Source: Allodiplogaster sudhausi (Eukaryota; Nematoda; Chromadorea; Rhabditida; Diplogasteridae). Taken from it: DNA of 64,000 nucleotides. The notes beneath the pieces are model-generated. The model was not told where the DNA came from. It did not search any database and saw only the letters and a list, made by a program, of their open reading frames with translations. Made by a program: the position numbers and the translations under genes. Of the stretch, positions 45,656 to 57,430 are shown piece after piece. The stretch covers positions 1,207,501 through 1,271,500 of the forward strand of contig CALZFC010000075.1 in NCBI GenBank assembly GCA_945643635.1. The letters are read 5' to 3'. Numbering within the stretch: the stretch's first letter is position 1; the number at the start of each line of letters is the position of its first letter.

Positions 45656-48424
45656 CTATACAAGTCTCTCCAGCACAAAAGGATCCTCTTTGCTGCCGGC
45701 CAAGCTGAAGGTCTTCTTCAATTATTCGCTCATCAATTTTACGGAAAAAGAAGAATTATGAAGTTTTTGGTTCTCACAGAATTTCACAGACATGGTCGAA
45801 AATAGCAAAGGGCAAATAAATTATATCTATTTTTTACCAATCAGTGCCAATTAATTACGAAAAAAATATAAATATTTAAAAAAAAAAACTGACAAGTCCT
45901 GCATGAAAGCGCGAGCTCGATACGGTCTATTCTCAAGGGCGACCATCTCAGTCGGAGTGAGTCGGAAGTTGCCGGCGGCCATGTTGTCCGCTTGCCGCGC
46001 GGCGTTGCCGCTCTTCGGGATCACCGCAATGTTACGCTCGAGGCAGAACCGAAGAAGAATCTGCGATTTTTTTTGTATTTGAAAATAATTTATAACTTTC
46101 TCTATATATATATACACACATGTATGAAAATAAATATTTCATTGTTCTATTTCATCAATAACTCATTCATAAGAGTAATTCAAAAGATAAGAAGAATTTC
46201 TATTTTATTTTTTATCTGATCTAAAAATTAAAATGAAATATATTGACCATATTTCACTGGGCCAACCTGTCCAGGTGCACAGCCATATTTCTCTGCGAGC
46301 CTTTTAACCACAGCATCTTCTAATGGGTTTGGCGTCTGCTTGAAGAAACAACACTTGTCATCCCTCAAATAAAGTACTGTAGGCACACCAAACTTGAATA
46401 AAAAGTGATTCTGTACTTTACTATTCATCGCTATCCATCTTCACTCTCCGCAACACTCACTCAAAATTATATCGCCCCGGCGATGCGAGTGTGCCAAAAG
46501 ATGTCACGGCAATGTTGTTCTTCTGGCAAAAGTTGACGAGTTCGTATTGGGGCCAGTAGAGATTCACTTCAATCTGAGTACATCGTAACTCACTCTCTCT
46601 CTCTCCCCATCTCGTTATCTTTTCTCCCTTTTTCTCTCTCATGCTTTCACTATCCGTTTATTTTTTCTTTGCTTTTCTCTGTCTCGTTATCTTTTATCTC
46701 TCTATCTCTCTCTCTCTCCATCTTCCTCTCTATCTCTTTATCGCTCTCTCTTTCTATGCATCGAATTATCTCTCTTTTTCTGTTTATCTCTCTTTCTCTC
46801 TTCTCTCTATCTCTCCCTATCTTCCTCCCTATCTCTTTATCTCTCTCTTTCTCTGCCTCGCCTTATCATTCTATCTTTCTTTCTCTCCCTCTTTCTTAAT
46901 CTACTCTCTTGCCCTCTCCCCACTTCTCTCACCTGATTGTTATGAATAGGCACGCGTGCAATCTTGAGCGCCCTCTCGATCTGGTCCGGATTCCAGTTGG
47001 AGACTCCGATAGCGCGTGCGAGTTTCTTGTCGTAGAGGCTCTCGAAACCCTTCAAATAGAGGGAGAGAGAGAGGAAGAATGAGACAGAGAGACAGAGAGA
47101 GAAAGAAAGAGAGGGGGAGAGAGAGAAATAGTAGTGATTGGACTTAATGAGACAAGGATAGGACGGACGACCTGCAAAAAACCTGTTGGGTATTTTTTTA
47201 CGTGAATACTGTTACCCGTGCTTGAACCAGTAATACTTACATAAGTAATTTTAAAGAAAGATAATATAAAACCTTCCAAATCTCTTCGATTGTCGTGTCA
47301 TCGTCTTCAAAGGGGCCCTGCGGGGTGATGCAAAAGTCGGGCTAAATGAGCATTCTTTATTTCTTATTGTTATTATATGGATACACATCTTCTGTATTTC
47401 TCTGCCCCTTCTTTTTTGTCTCCCTCTTAATTTCTTTCTCTCTTTGTCTCTCTACGAGTCTCGATCTTTTCATCTCCCTCCCTCTCATTCTCTCTCCACC
47501 TCGCTCTCTCTCTCTTTCCCTCTGTTTTTCCTCTCGCTCGCTTCCTCTTCCTCTCTCTCTCTCTCGCTCTCTCTCTCTTTTCCTCTCTCTCTGTCTGCCT
47601 CTCCCTCTCGTCCTCTCTCCTAACTTTGCATGCGGCCGGCATATGCGCAAGTACCAGGTCGACATAGTCGAGCTGCAGTTTCTGTAGCGACTCCCTGAGT
47701 GACGCTTCCTGGCGCGCCGGATGCAAATGCGTTGTCCATATCTAATAGTTGAAGACCATAAAAGTGATCTAAGTTAGTTTCTTCCTTCTTCAGAAAGAGA
47801 AGTTCCATTATCGCATCGTCCTAGTTGAATGTTGTCAACGATCACTTCAGAGCGAAAAAAAGGTTTTTTTTTAGTTTAGCTCGCAGCCCGGGAAAGGCCT
47901 AGGAAATTTGGTAGTGTTGGCGCTTTCGGCGCAACCAAAAGGGCCAGCCTGTATGAGATACTCTGTATGTAGAGCAAAAGGAACAACATTCACCCGTTCA
48001 TCAATTCACCCACCATTCACCAGCATTCACCCAAATGGAAAAATCGGTATTTACAATTAGGATGAGCATATGTGGGTGAACGAATGGGTGCAGTTTGCCG
48101 AGCCAACCTTGGTCGTCACAAAGATCTCCTCTCTCCTCAGCTTTCCCGCCCTGAGCAGTCGCGCGAGCACGCGTCCGATCACCTCCTCGTTGTCGTAGTT
48201 GGCAGCTGTGTCCACGAGGCGGTAGCCATTCGTGATCAGCGCCGTCTCGAGCGCTGATTCGTCGACATTCTTTCAAATTTAATTAATTATTTTAATCTTA
48301 AAGTGGAAACAGTCAATAGCAAGGTGTAAAAATGAATCTGTCCTACGTCAAAAGTGCCGAGGCCGATGAGCGGCATCTCAACGCCGTTCGAGAGTGTCAG
48401 ATTCGTTTGCGCCGCGGTGGACAT
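45656..48424 (-). CDS. Aldo-keto reductase, copy 1
   Basis: An NADPH-dependent carbonyl reductase of the aldo-keto reductase superfamily, expected in the cytosol. Exons start at the ATG at 48422-48424 ([21 protein letters not shown]). They continue with [20 protein letters not shown] and EEIFVTTK, then [18 protein letters not shown] (near 47636-47740) and the [11 protein letters not shown] exon (near 47270-47343). Next are [56 protein letters not shown] and [20 protein letters not shown]. The gene ends [10 protein letters not shown] with TAG at 45656-45658. The catalytic tetrad is present by family position: Asp46, Tyr51, Lys80 and His113. The fold's cofactor-binding IPKS segment is intact. 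It is a tandem paralogue of the gene at 49414-52033. Introns hold long CT/GA microsatellites and a hairpin repeat. All its introns appear to start with GT. Confidence 0.9.
46585..46930. repeat. CT-rich microsatellite filling an intron
   Basis: About 350 bp of CTCT, TATCTCT and TTCT variants make up nearly the whole intron between two aldo-keto reductase exons. On the coding strand it is GA-rich. Confidence 0.92.
47400..47625. repeat. CT microsatellite in intron
   Basis: Degenerate CT repeats in the intron upstream (plus-strand left) of the LAHMPAACK exon of aldo-keto reductase copy 1. The frames across it are low-complexity artefacts. A shorter GA tract lies at about 47058-47130. Confidence 0.9.
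47988..48090. repeat. TTCACCC hairpin, copy 2
   Basis: ATTCACCC words on the left and GGGTGAA words on the right surround AAATGGAAAAATCGG, as in the element at 38506-38611. It is in an aldo-keto reductase intron. Confidence 0.75.
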
Positions 48425-49413
48425 TGAAACAGGCGAATAGTCGGAGCAGTTATCGGCTCAAACATTGTGGCAATTAGCATTTTTGAATCGGTAAGGAAAC
48501 TTTTGAATATTCGAGAAATCCTATTTTGGAATATTCTAAATAAGCATATTTGAATTGTTTCAAGAGTATCCAAAATTGAAATTAAATTTCAAAAATAGAA
48601 CTGTTGAACATTCGAAAATACTTTTTTGAATATTCCACATTTTACGCTTCTCGGACCACAATTTTATTCAGCCAAGCGCAAGAGTGCTGTGCTCAAATAC
48701 TCAAAAACAAAAGTTTCGTTGAGAGAGAGACTGTTCACCAATCGATCTGGCCCTCATTTTCTCTCTCATCTCGCTATCTCTTCCCTATTTGTATTATTAT
48801 TCGGGAGCGCGGGAATTATCAACGGTTATTATGCGTACGGGAAAAGTATGATAGAAAGGTGATTGGAAGGAAATTATGCAGAATGAGACATAAACAAATT
48901 GTGAAAGATTGAAAGTAAAAGAGAAAGGAGAGCGCGTGAGTGAGGGAGCAAATGAGAGAAAGAGGGACAGATAAGCAGAGAGAGGCAGAAAAGCAGTGAG
49001 AGAAACAACACTTTGATAAGCCCGTGCTCTTTGTAGTTGCCCATCCTGTTTGCGATATTTGATACCTCTTTGATGCTCATGTATGATCTTTTACCCTTCT
49101 CTCTCACGCTCTCTAGCTCTCACCCTCTCTCTCTCTTTTTCTCTATCTATCTTTCTAACGCTCTCTCTCTCTCTCTCTTTCCTTCTCGGCTGCTCTCACT
49201 TTTTTCCACTGATTATTCTATATTCACTTTCTGCCGACCACAATATTTCAAAGGACTTTTAGGGCAAATTGGATTGCATAAAGAAAACCTCTATTATTGT
49301 CATTGTTTATTAGTAATAAAGGAAAAACAGAATAAAGGTTACATATATTATACATATTCTTAAAAAGAACATTACATCGGTTCTCTATAAGTTGTACAAA
49401 GTTGAAAGTGTTG

Positions 49414-52033
49414 CTACTGCAGACGCTCAAGCACGAACGGATCTTCCTTGCTGCCGATCAGGCTGAAAGAGAAATATTCTTATATTGATTGGAATAACCT
49501 AATATTGATTGGAATATTCTAATTTTGATAGGAATATTCTTATATTGATTAAAATATTCTAATATTGATTACAAACTGGATCCACTGACAAATCCTGCGT
49601 AAAGACGCGCGCGCGATACGGTCTATTCTCGAGGGCGACCATCTCGGTCGGAGTGAGTCGGAAGCTGCCAGCGGCCATGTTGTCCGCTTGCCGCGCGGCG
49701 TTGCCGCTCTTCGGGATCACCGCAATGTTACGCTCGAGGCAGTAGCGGAGAAGAATCTGAAACTCGAATCGCTAATTTGTATTTTTACGTGATTTATATT
49801 TTCCTAAAAATTTATAAGCATTTCATTTCCTTTGCCTTCTAATGCTGAAGCTGTTCGGTCACCTAGCAAATATTGCTAAGCAAGAGAAAATGACTTTGAC
49901 ACGATTGTCACACACAGTTATATTGACAAAGAATGTCACACCTGTCCTGGCGATCTGCCATATTTCTCAGCCAGCTTCTTCACTACGGCATCGTCGAGAA
50001 GGTTCGGCGTCGGCTTGAAACCGAGCTTGTTGTTCCTGGAAATCGTTTCGAATTTTTTAAAACATTTTTTTTTACTTTATCTCTTTACCCACCACTCTTC
50101 TTAACCCTCTCTCTCTCTCTCTCTCTCTTTCTTTTTCTCTCTCTGTACTCTCTCTCTCTGTCTCTTTCTCTATGTCTCTTTCTCTCTTTCTGTCTAACTT
50201 ACTCAAAATCGAAGCGTCCAGGCGATGCGAGCGTTCCATAAGAAGTGACCGTGATCTGTCGCTGCTGACAGAAGTTGACGAGCTCGTACTGCGGCCAGTA
50301 GATGCTCACTTCGATCTGTAAAACGTCTATTTATTTGAAATAATAAATTATTTAATTTCTCGCCAAACAAAATCAATAAATATAGACTGTGCCTGTTGAT
50401 TGTGCGGCACGACGCGTGCAATCTTGAGCGCCCTCTCGATCTGGTCCGGATTCCAGTTGGAAATGCCGATGGAGCGTGCGAGTTTCTTGTCGTAGAGGCT
50501 CTCGAAGCCCTGAAGACGTAACAGAGTTATCAATTTTGTTTTTTAAACTATTTTTTAATACTTTGTAGATAAAAATAAAAAAATCTAATTATTATTGTGA
50601 AATTTTGTTTTCATGGCATTTAAGAATGAACATTATTTGCGCTTTTGGAATATTATAATAATTATCGTTTTGAATATTCGAAAATTCTCCTCGCCTTCCA
50701 GATCGCCTCAATCGTCGTGTCCTCATCGATAAAGTCGCCCTCGAGCCCTGCGGTCGGTGTCGGCTGAAAATGTCGCATTTTACGATGATTTTTGAGGAAG
50801 ACGAAAGACGAGTGGTGTCATACTATCACAGCGTTTTGTCCCCAGTAGTTTGAGGAGCATCTGATGTTTTACTAATCTACGGACATATTACACCAATTTA
50901 CGGCCGATGTTCGTGGATTATGTTAGCACCAAAATAAAAATGAACTCATTTTTGAGGCGTTGCGGTCACGATGCGCAGTTTTTTTTATTCCATTTAGCGG
51001 CCAAGGAAAAATGACCCGATGCTACTAGGCAAAACGCTGTGTTCTATTGCAACGAGAGGTGGCAAATAGGGCTAAATAGAATATAAAAGCTGGATGCAAA
51101 AGCAAGGAAAATAAAGCGTTTGTCACGTGCCTTGCACGCGGCGGGCATGTGCGCGAGCACGAGGTCGACACGGTCGAGTTGGAGACGCTCGAGCGAGCCG
51201 CGCAGAGACGCCTCCTGGCGCGACGGATGGAGACTGGTTGGCCAAATCTGACGTGAGGAGCAAGGGTATGCACTTTTAAGAAGCATGCAATTCAAGTGGA
51301 ATCTATTTGATTTTTTCTTACTCTCTTTGTCTCATCTTTCTAAGAACACCCTTGAGAAATGCAAAAATGCTCTATTTAAAGAGAGAGGCTTTAGGCTCAT
51401 TTAATAATTTCTATATTCCGATTTATCCACTTTTCAATCTAGTTTTAAAAATCATCAAAAAATACCAGCATATTTTTGAAAAAAAAAATTGATTTTGATA
51501 TTGATAATTGAAAAAAAAGAATTGCAATAGCAACCTTACCTTGGTTGTGATGAAGATGTCCTCCCTCTTAACTTTGCCCTCTTTGAAGAGGCGCGCGAGA
51601 ACGCGTCCGATCACATCCTCGTTGCCGTAGTGGGCGGCCGTGTCGATGAGGCGGTAGCCATTCTGCACGATCGCCGTCTCGAGTGCAGCCTCTTCGACCG
51701 TCTTAAGATTAAGGTATTAAGGTCAAAGCTTAAGGCTCTGTGCTAAAGATTAAGGCTAAGTACTAACGATAAACGCTAAGAACTAACCTACTGTTCGTAG
51801 ATACTAAGATACTGTTCGTTATTTTTTTCCTTAGGATACTGTAGAACCTAAGATACTGTTCGTTATTTTTTTCCTTAGGATACTGTCAGTTGTTAAGAAC
51901 GGTCTGTTCATTCGAATTGCAAAAAGTAAATAACAAAAATAGACAAATAAAATGACACCACCTGCCAACTGCCTAGCCCGATGAGCGGCATCTTCACGCC
52001 ATTCGAGAAGGTTAGCGTCTGCGGCGGGCTCAT
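49414..52033 (-). CDS. Aldo-keto reductase, copy 2
   Basis: About 319 residues, a typical length for the family. The start is MSPPQTLTFSNGVKMPLIGLG (ATG 52031-52033) and the end [10 protein letters not shown] with TAG at 49414-49416. The tetrad is Asp44, Tyr49 (IDTAAHY), Lys78 (FITTK) and His111 (LVLAHMP). [19 protein letters not shown] and [20 protein letters not shown] are conserved. It is close to copy 1, especially in the last large exon (49580-49756), where the DNA is nearly identical. Three introns have GC instead of GT donors (donor bases at 51129-51130, 50693-50694 and 50391-50392). Phase and conserved protein sequence leave no GT alternative. A MITE lies at 50827-51043 and a GAATATTC cluster at 49490-49570 in introns. 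It likely reduces aldehydes or ketones with NADPH; the substrate cannot be told. Confidence 0.92.
50827..51043. mobile_element. MITE with CACAGCGTTTTG termini, copy 2
   Basis: CACAGCGTTTTGTCCCCAGTAG to CTACTAGGCAAAACGCTGTG, in the same orientation relative to the window as the copy at 37969. It lies in the intron between the LAHMPAACK and PTPTAGLEG exons of aldo-keto reductase copy 2. Confidence 0.85.
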
Positions 52034-53903
52034 GTCTGGTGCACTTTGCAAATACTCTCGGAAACCTTAATTTTTTTAATTAATGCATTTCAGAAAATAA
52101 ATAAATATCTAATAATACTTTATATACGATATAGAAATAAATGTTAAAGAAGCCGCCCTTATGCGCAGTTCACTTGAATGCTTGAGAGTTTGTGAATAAA
52201 GCGATTAGCGCGGGGTTCATGCACTTTGGTGCGCAACCAGCAGTCAATTTGCCTACACTGTTTGCCAAGGAAAGTCACTAAATCAAGGACGAAAAAGAAA
52301 CTCAACTTGAGAAAGAGAGAATTTTTACGATAGAACGAGAAAGAGTGAAAGAGAAAATTGGCACAAAAAATCGAGTCAGCCTTTCAATTCGGTGCCTGTT
52401 GAATGGAGGCAAAATACAGAATGTGTGGAACATGAAAAGGTCTTGAACGAATCGGAACTGGTTCTATTGAAGAGTGCGTAAACATTATGGCAACTATTTC
52501 TAAAAGTGAGAGCGGCGGGGGGAATGGAGAAAATGTGAAGGCTACAATGTAACACAAATGATTATTTAATCAGCGTAGACTTTCTTATCTAGATAGTGCA
52601 GGGGCAGAACAAGACAGAGACAGAGAGAGAGGAGAAGGGAATAAAACGAGTAGGGAGAGAGAGTGAGATGAAGATAGAAAGAGAGAGAGAGAGAGAGAGA
52701 GTAGAGAGAAGAAGATGAGCAGAGAAAGTTTGACGAGACAAGTGTGGCTGCCTGTTCGGTGGGCATCCTTATATTTGCCGAGGAACTCCAAGCTTATCTC
52801 TTGGCTCCGTTCCAAGTCATCTTTGCTGACAGAGCAATACATTAAAAGTGAGCGCACACACTAGACACTAGAGATCAAAATAGCGAACTTTGATAATAAT
52901 CATACTAAAAAAGAGAAATGACTCTGTTTGGACATGCATACAAGTGGGCACAAAACGGAAATATCTGTCATGTAGTCTATGGAAATATTCGTAGCCAAGA
53001 GGAAGAGAACATAACAGCCAGACTGAGATGCACTTTATGTGTGGTGATTTTTACTTTCTCTGTCCTGATTTGGTCACTACGCCCAACTTGCGCATAAGAC
53101 TTGCATCTGACAGTCACGTGTGATGAGAAGATGGAGATGAGATTCAAATTGAATGATTTAATTGCTGTAGTATATGTCTTGCTCATTCAACTTTAGATTT
53201 CAGAAGCCGCAACGTAATGATGACAGTGGGAACCCAACGGATTCTTGTATAGGATCAATAAGCCAATTTTTGGAAGGAAAAAATTAATTAGAAACATATC
53301 AGGAAATTAAAAGAATCTCACTATGGTAAATATCTCTCTCTAGAATATGCTTATGCCGTCCTCCGTTTATGATTTTGGTTGATCTATTCTGAAAACAATA
53401 GTTCTTTATATTCTGAAGAGTTTTCGACTTTTATTCAGATATATGCGCCTATTTTCTGTCGGAACACATTTAGTTGATGCCACTGGAGATGTCTATTTGA
53501 GAGAGAAAGATTGGCTTTCGATCTTGATTCGGGCTATTCATCTCCTTGCATCACACTGGTAGCAAGCAAATAATCTAATCAACCAGCAACATTATTCTAT
53601 GGTTCACATGCCCAATATTGAGACTACATATACATATGAATTTTGAACATTTCAGATTTTGAAGTGAAAAGCATAAAAGGATGCACAACTGCAATGAGCG
53701 AAAATCTGCAATGTACGAATTGTTTTTTAGATTGTAGATTACTGTATTTCTGAGAATCTTGAGTCACCTGATGGTCATGGTTTTTTTTTTAAATTAGTAC
53801 TTGTATTATTGAATACAACAAGAATTAAGTTATCTCTTGCTGTGGGGACGGTCACTAGAATTTATATTTCGTCAGGAACTTTGTAGCATTCGTCTATTCA
53901 TCA
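52034..53903. other. Intergenic, GA microsatellite, no firm gene
   Basis: A GA tract lies at about 52610-52705. On the minus strand, 52740-52835 reads MYCSVSKDDLERSQEISLEFLGKY in one frame and could be an isolated exon, but no splice partner was found. Confidence 0.5.
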
Positions 53904-56502
53904 TCAGTGCATTGCTATCGCCGGTCTAGAAGTCTGCTGGGACGCTGTCAACCGGCTTACTGTTGCATCATCGCCAGTTCTGGCCCCAACGAACGGTAAG
54001 ATGCTGCGCAGAGCACGCCGGTAGTCTTGGCTGGAACTTGGTTTCTTGTTCTGTTTGCTATGCATTCCTCGTATACTGGTTCATGTACTCGAAAGCTTGC
54101 AAACTCTAGCGAATAAGAATAGAAACAAAACAACATGGACTACTTTGGAAAAGAAGAAAACCTCGTGAAGTAGTAGATGAAGAACGTTGCTGTGAACGAT
54201 GAATTGACGCCGATTCCAAAGACTATTTCAATGTGAAAGATCTGAAGGGGTAAGAAAGGAATATAAATGTGTATTAGTTAGTTACTACTCAAGGAGAATA
54301 AAACAAGGCTTAGCCTGGATATCTATGGAATATTCCAAATCAAAACAAATCGATTATTCAAATATTGATCTTTTTGGAATATTCTAATATCATCTAGACT
54401 TGGAATATTCTAACATCATCTAGAGTGAGGTCCTTCTGCGTGTTGAGCGTGAGTGTAATGCCGCCAATGGTAACAACCCAACCGCCGATGACGACGATCA
54501 TCACGAGGAAGAGCGAGCGGAAGATTCGGCCAATCTGGCGGTTGTCTGCTAAACAGCTATTAGTTCCCTTATTTCACAATAATTTCTCTTATGCTTTTTG
54601 TATATGCATGAGGTTCTAGCGAACGGAGCTGATATGATTGAAAAGAATGCAAATATTTGGAACGAATTAGAGAACGATCCGAGAGTAAAAGAAAGAGAGA
54701 GTAGAGCGAAACGATTCAGACAGATAGGAATTTGCATGTAATTTTTTTTTAAAGCAAAATAATTTATGAATGTCAAAAAAAGTCCGATGGATGGAGTGCC
54801 AACCTGCAGATTTCAGGCGAATAAAAACGACACAATAAATGATAAATGCGGTGAGATTGACGACGCAAGTTGAGAAGAGCCACGGATTCTTCGCCCCTCC
54901 ACTGATGGAATCAGGCAGAAAACAGATGAGTTGGCTGCAAAGAAGTGATCTGATCGATTAAGAAAAGATGCCTCAATATGTATATAGCAAGATTTAAAAC
55001 AGTCATTACAATACGATTGAGTGAATACCATCGCAGATAAATTCGTTAAACATTTAATATTTTTTTAAAGTAGTTGAGGTTAGCATACTTTACTTCTAGT
55101 GAATAATAACTCAGGCTGTGAACTGACACATCCGGATCTATGTGAATGTAGGCATTGTAAAGTTCGGCTAAGCTAAACGCTAAGATGGCGATGATGTGAA
55201 GTGGCAAGTACAGCTTCGTCTTTTTCAGTCCATACCTAAAGTACAGCGATAAATGTTGAGTCAATAAATGTGTCTTTCCTTCCTTTTGTCATCGCAAGAA
55301 GCGCTCCTTATAATGAAAGATTAATGTTTCGATGATCGCCCTCCTTCAATAGTCGAATATTCTGACGTAGTCGGATAGAAGCAGGCGTAAAAGCGATCGA
55401 AGCCAATGCACGCGATTGCCATCGTGTTCGCGAACATTCCAGTGATCGGGATGGTCTGGGAAACCGACGACAATTAATCTATTAATCAAGTTCTTACAAT
55501 TAGTAGAGATAAAGCTAAGCTAATTTGACGTTTCATTGCTCGTGTAAATATTTCTTAATTTCGAAGATTATAGTGCTTATTGCATGGACACCGTGCTAAT
55601 TGTGAGACTATTCAATATGCTATACATTCGAATGTCTAGACTAGTCAGGCTTACTTTCAGCAGCGCATGACCGAAGATTTTTAGTTCCTTATATGACTTC
55701 TTGAATACAGAATACTATTCCATTTGGACTCACTGGATTCGTGGAAAACGTATGATGAAATTCAGAAGCAGGGCATTCTTAATAACATAAACTTTCAGTT
55801 AAAAATCTTGTTTTTTTTTTAAGTTTCCTTTTTTTTTGTAAGTTGTAGAAATGAGGTAATACAAACTAATTTTTTAGGGAGAATTGCTCTAACTAATGAA
55901 ACAACTGACCATGATGCCAACGCAGGTGGAAAGAGAGACGAGAGTGGGGCCAGAGACGGAGAGGAAGATGAAGGGGACGTGGCCGAGCACATGCCAGATG
56001 TCGAAGATGGCAGACAAGGCGATTAGGATGTTGCACGGGTTGCGGAGCCATCTGCGAGGAAAGACAAACGAAAAGTAATGTCTTTGACATGACATGTCTA
56101 GCCTTTGATTGTACAGAGAAATGTCTCACATACGATATGTCTTTCACTACATAATCATTTATTCTTTTGATTGCGTATTTCTCTCATTTTATTCTCTTTA
56201 TTTTCCTCCGATAGATGATGGGTTGCGCCCCATTGGAGAAATAGAAATACATAGGTGGAGAAATAGAAGGAAGAAAATAAAGGAGGGATAATGGGATAGA
56301 AAAAGAGAAATAGAGAGATAGAGGGAGAAACAGACTCAGAAATGGAATAGACATCAAGAAACGGAACTGACTTGCACTTGACAGTCGCTGTCACGATGAG
56401 TAGATTCCCGACGAAGCCAACGGTCGTCGTGAGCCCGTAAATCGCAACGACAACCCAGAGCCAGAAGGGATACGTTGGGACCGACGAAGAAGTGCTGCTC
56501 AT
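53904..56502 (-). CDS. Serpentine chemoreceptor, Srsx class, copy 1
   Basis: A seven-helix G-protein-coupled receptor. The start is MSSTSSSVPTYPFWLW (ATG 56500-56502) and TM1 is GFVGNLLIVTATVK. The next exon (about 55909-56052) has LRNPCNILIALSAIFDIWHVL, characteristic of Srsx. Later exons give MAIACIGFDRFYACFYP (about 55366-55455), YLPLHIIAILAFSLAELYN, NPWLFSTCVVNLTAFIIYC, IGRIFRSLFLVMIVVIGGWV (about 54425-54546), GIGVNSSFTATFFIYYFT and QDYRRALRSILPF. The stop is the TGA at 53904-53906. Position and order of helices fit the family, and no lesion is seen. Likely expressed in sensory neurons (family knowledge). It is a tandem paralogue of 60813-63938. Confidence 0.88.
54325..54424. repeat. GAATATTC cluster
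   Basis: Four or five TGGAATATTC words, and a repeated TTGGAATATTCTAACATCATCTAG phrase, occur directly next to an exon of the Srsx copy 1 gene. The equivalent intron of copy 2 has a longer cluster at 61380-61680. Confidence 0.8.
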
Positions 56503-57305
56503 TCTTAATAAGAGTGCCTGAATGACCAAAGCAATTTTTAAAGGAATATATCCGTGTTGGGCCATTCCGATTACTTATTAATAGGGAATCGAAAAGTCAT
56601 ACGTTTTATAAATCAGGAAATGTAATCATGCACATAGAATTTAATTATAACTATCCAATTGCAAAAGAAAAAAACTTTAATTCGCATTAATACTCGATGA
56701 ACCGCGAATAATAATTCAGTAACAAAGGTGATCTTTCAAAAATCTATAGCAAATAGGAGCTTCCCATCACCTATATATGTTGGTAATCTGTACAAGCTGT
56801 TGTTTTGTGCATAAATAAATGAAAATCTACCTGTACATGGTATTATTAAAAGGAAATTAGTAGACTGTAAAAAAAAGTGGACTACAGTCTGGCCTCCTCC
56901 TTGACAGGAAGAAAATTGACAGCGATTGAGATACCGGTTTGAAAGCGTTGAATTGGTTTCAATGCCCTGTGAAATATGGTAAAGTCATTGTGCTTAAATA
57001 AGCAGATTGCTGCAAAAGAAAGAAGAGTTCATGAAGCACGGAACCACAATGAGGTGAATAATTGTGAGTAAAATGTGTACAAACTGTATTTGAAGGAATG
57101 GTTTCTGTGCTGCTAATTAGGCAAATGATGTGATATTTAAATAAATCTGGAAAAATGCATTTCAATTATATTAATGAACAATGAAGAAATCATAATTTTG
57201 TTGTATTAATGAAAAAGGAATAATAACTATGGTATGTTTATGAACAAAGGATTCATATTATTTTTAAAGTAGTACATCAAGTACAAATTTCACATAAAAT
57301 TGCAG

Positions 57306-57430
57306 ATACCGTATTTTCTCTATCAGTACCCCTCCCTCTAATAGAACCCCCCCCCCCCTCTAATAGAGCCCTCCTCTCGCAAGGGGATTGAAAAATAGTG
57401 CCCCGGGGCACTAATAGAGAAATACGGTAT
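57306..57430. mobile_element. Short MITE, ATACCGTATTTTCTCTAT termini
   Basis: ATACCGTATTTTCTCTATCAGT at the left pairs with ACTAATAGAGAAATACGGTAT at the right. In between are a C-run and CCCCGGGGC. It is 125 bp with no coding capacity. Confidence 0.85.

Noticed and set aside
52585..52857. Minus-strand frame MYCSVSKDDLERSQEISLEFLGKY
   Set aside because: It runs into a GA microsatellite, no partner exon was found and no family was recognised; kept only as a note in the intergenic entry.
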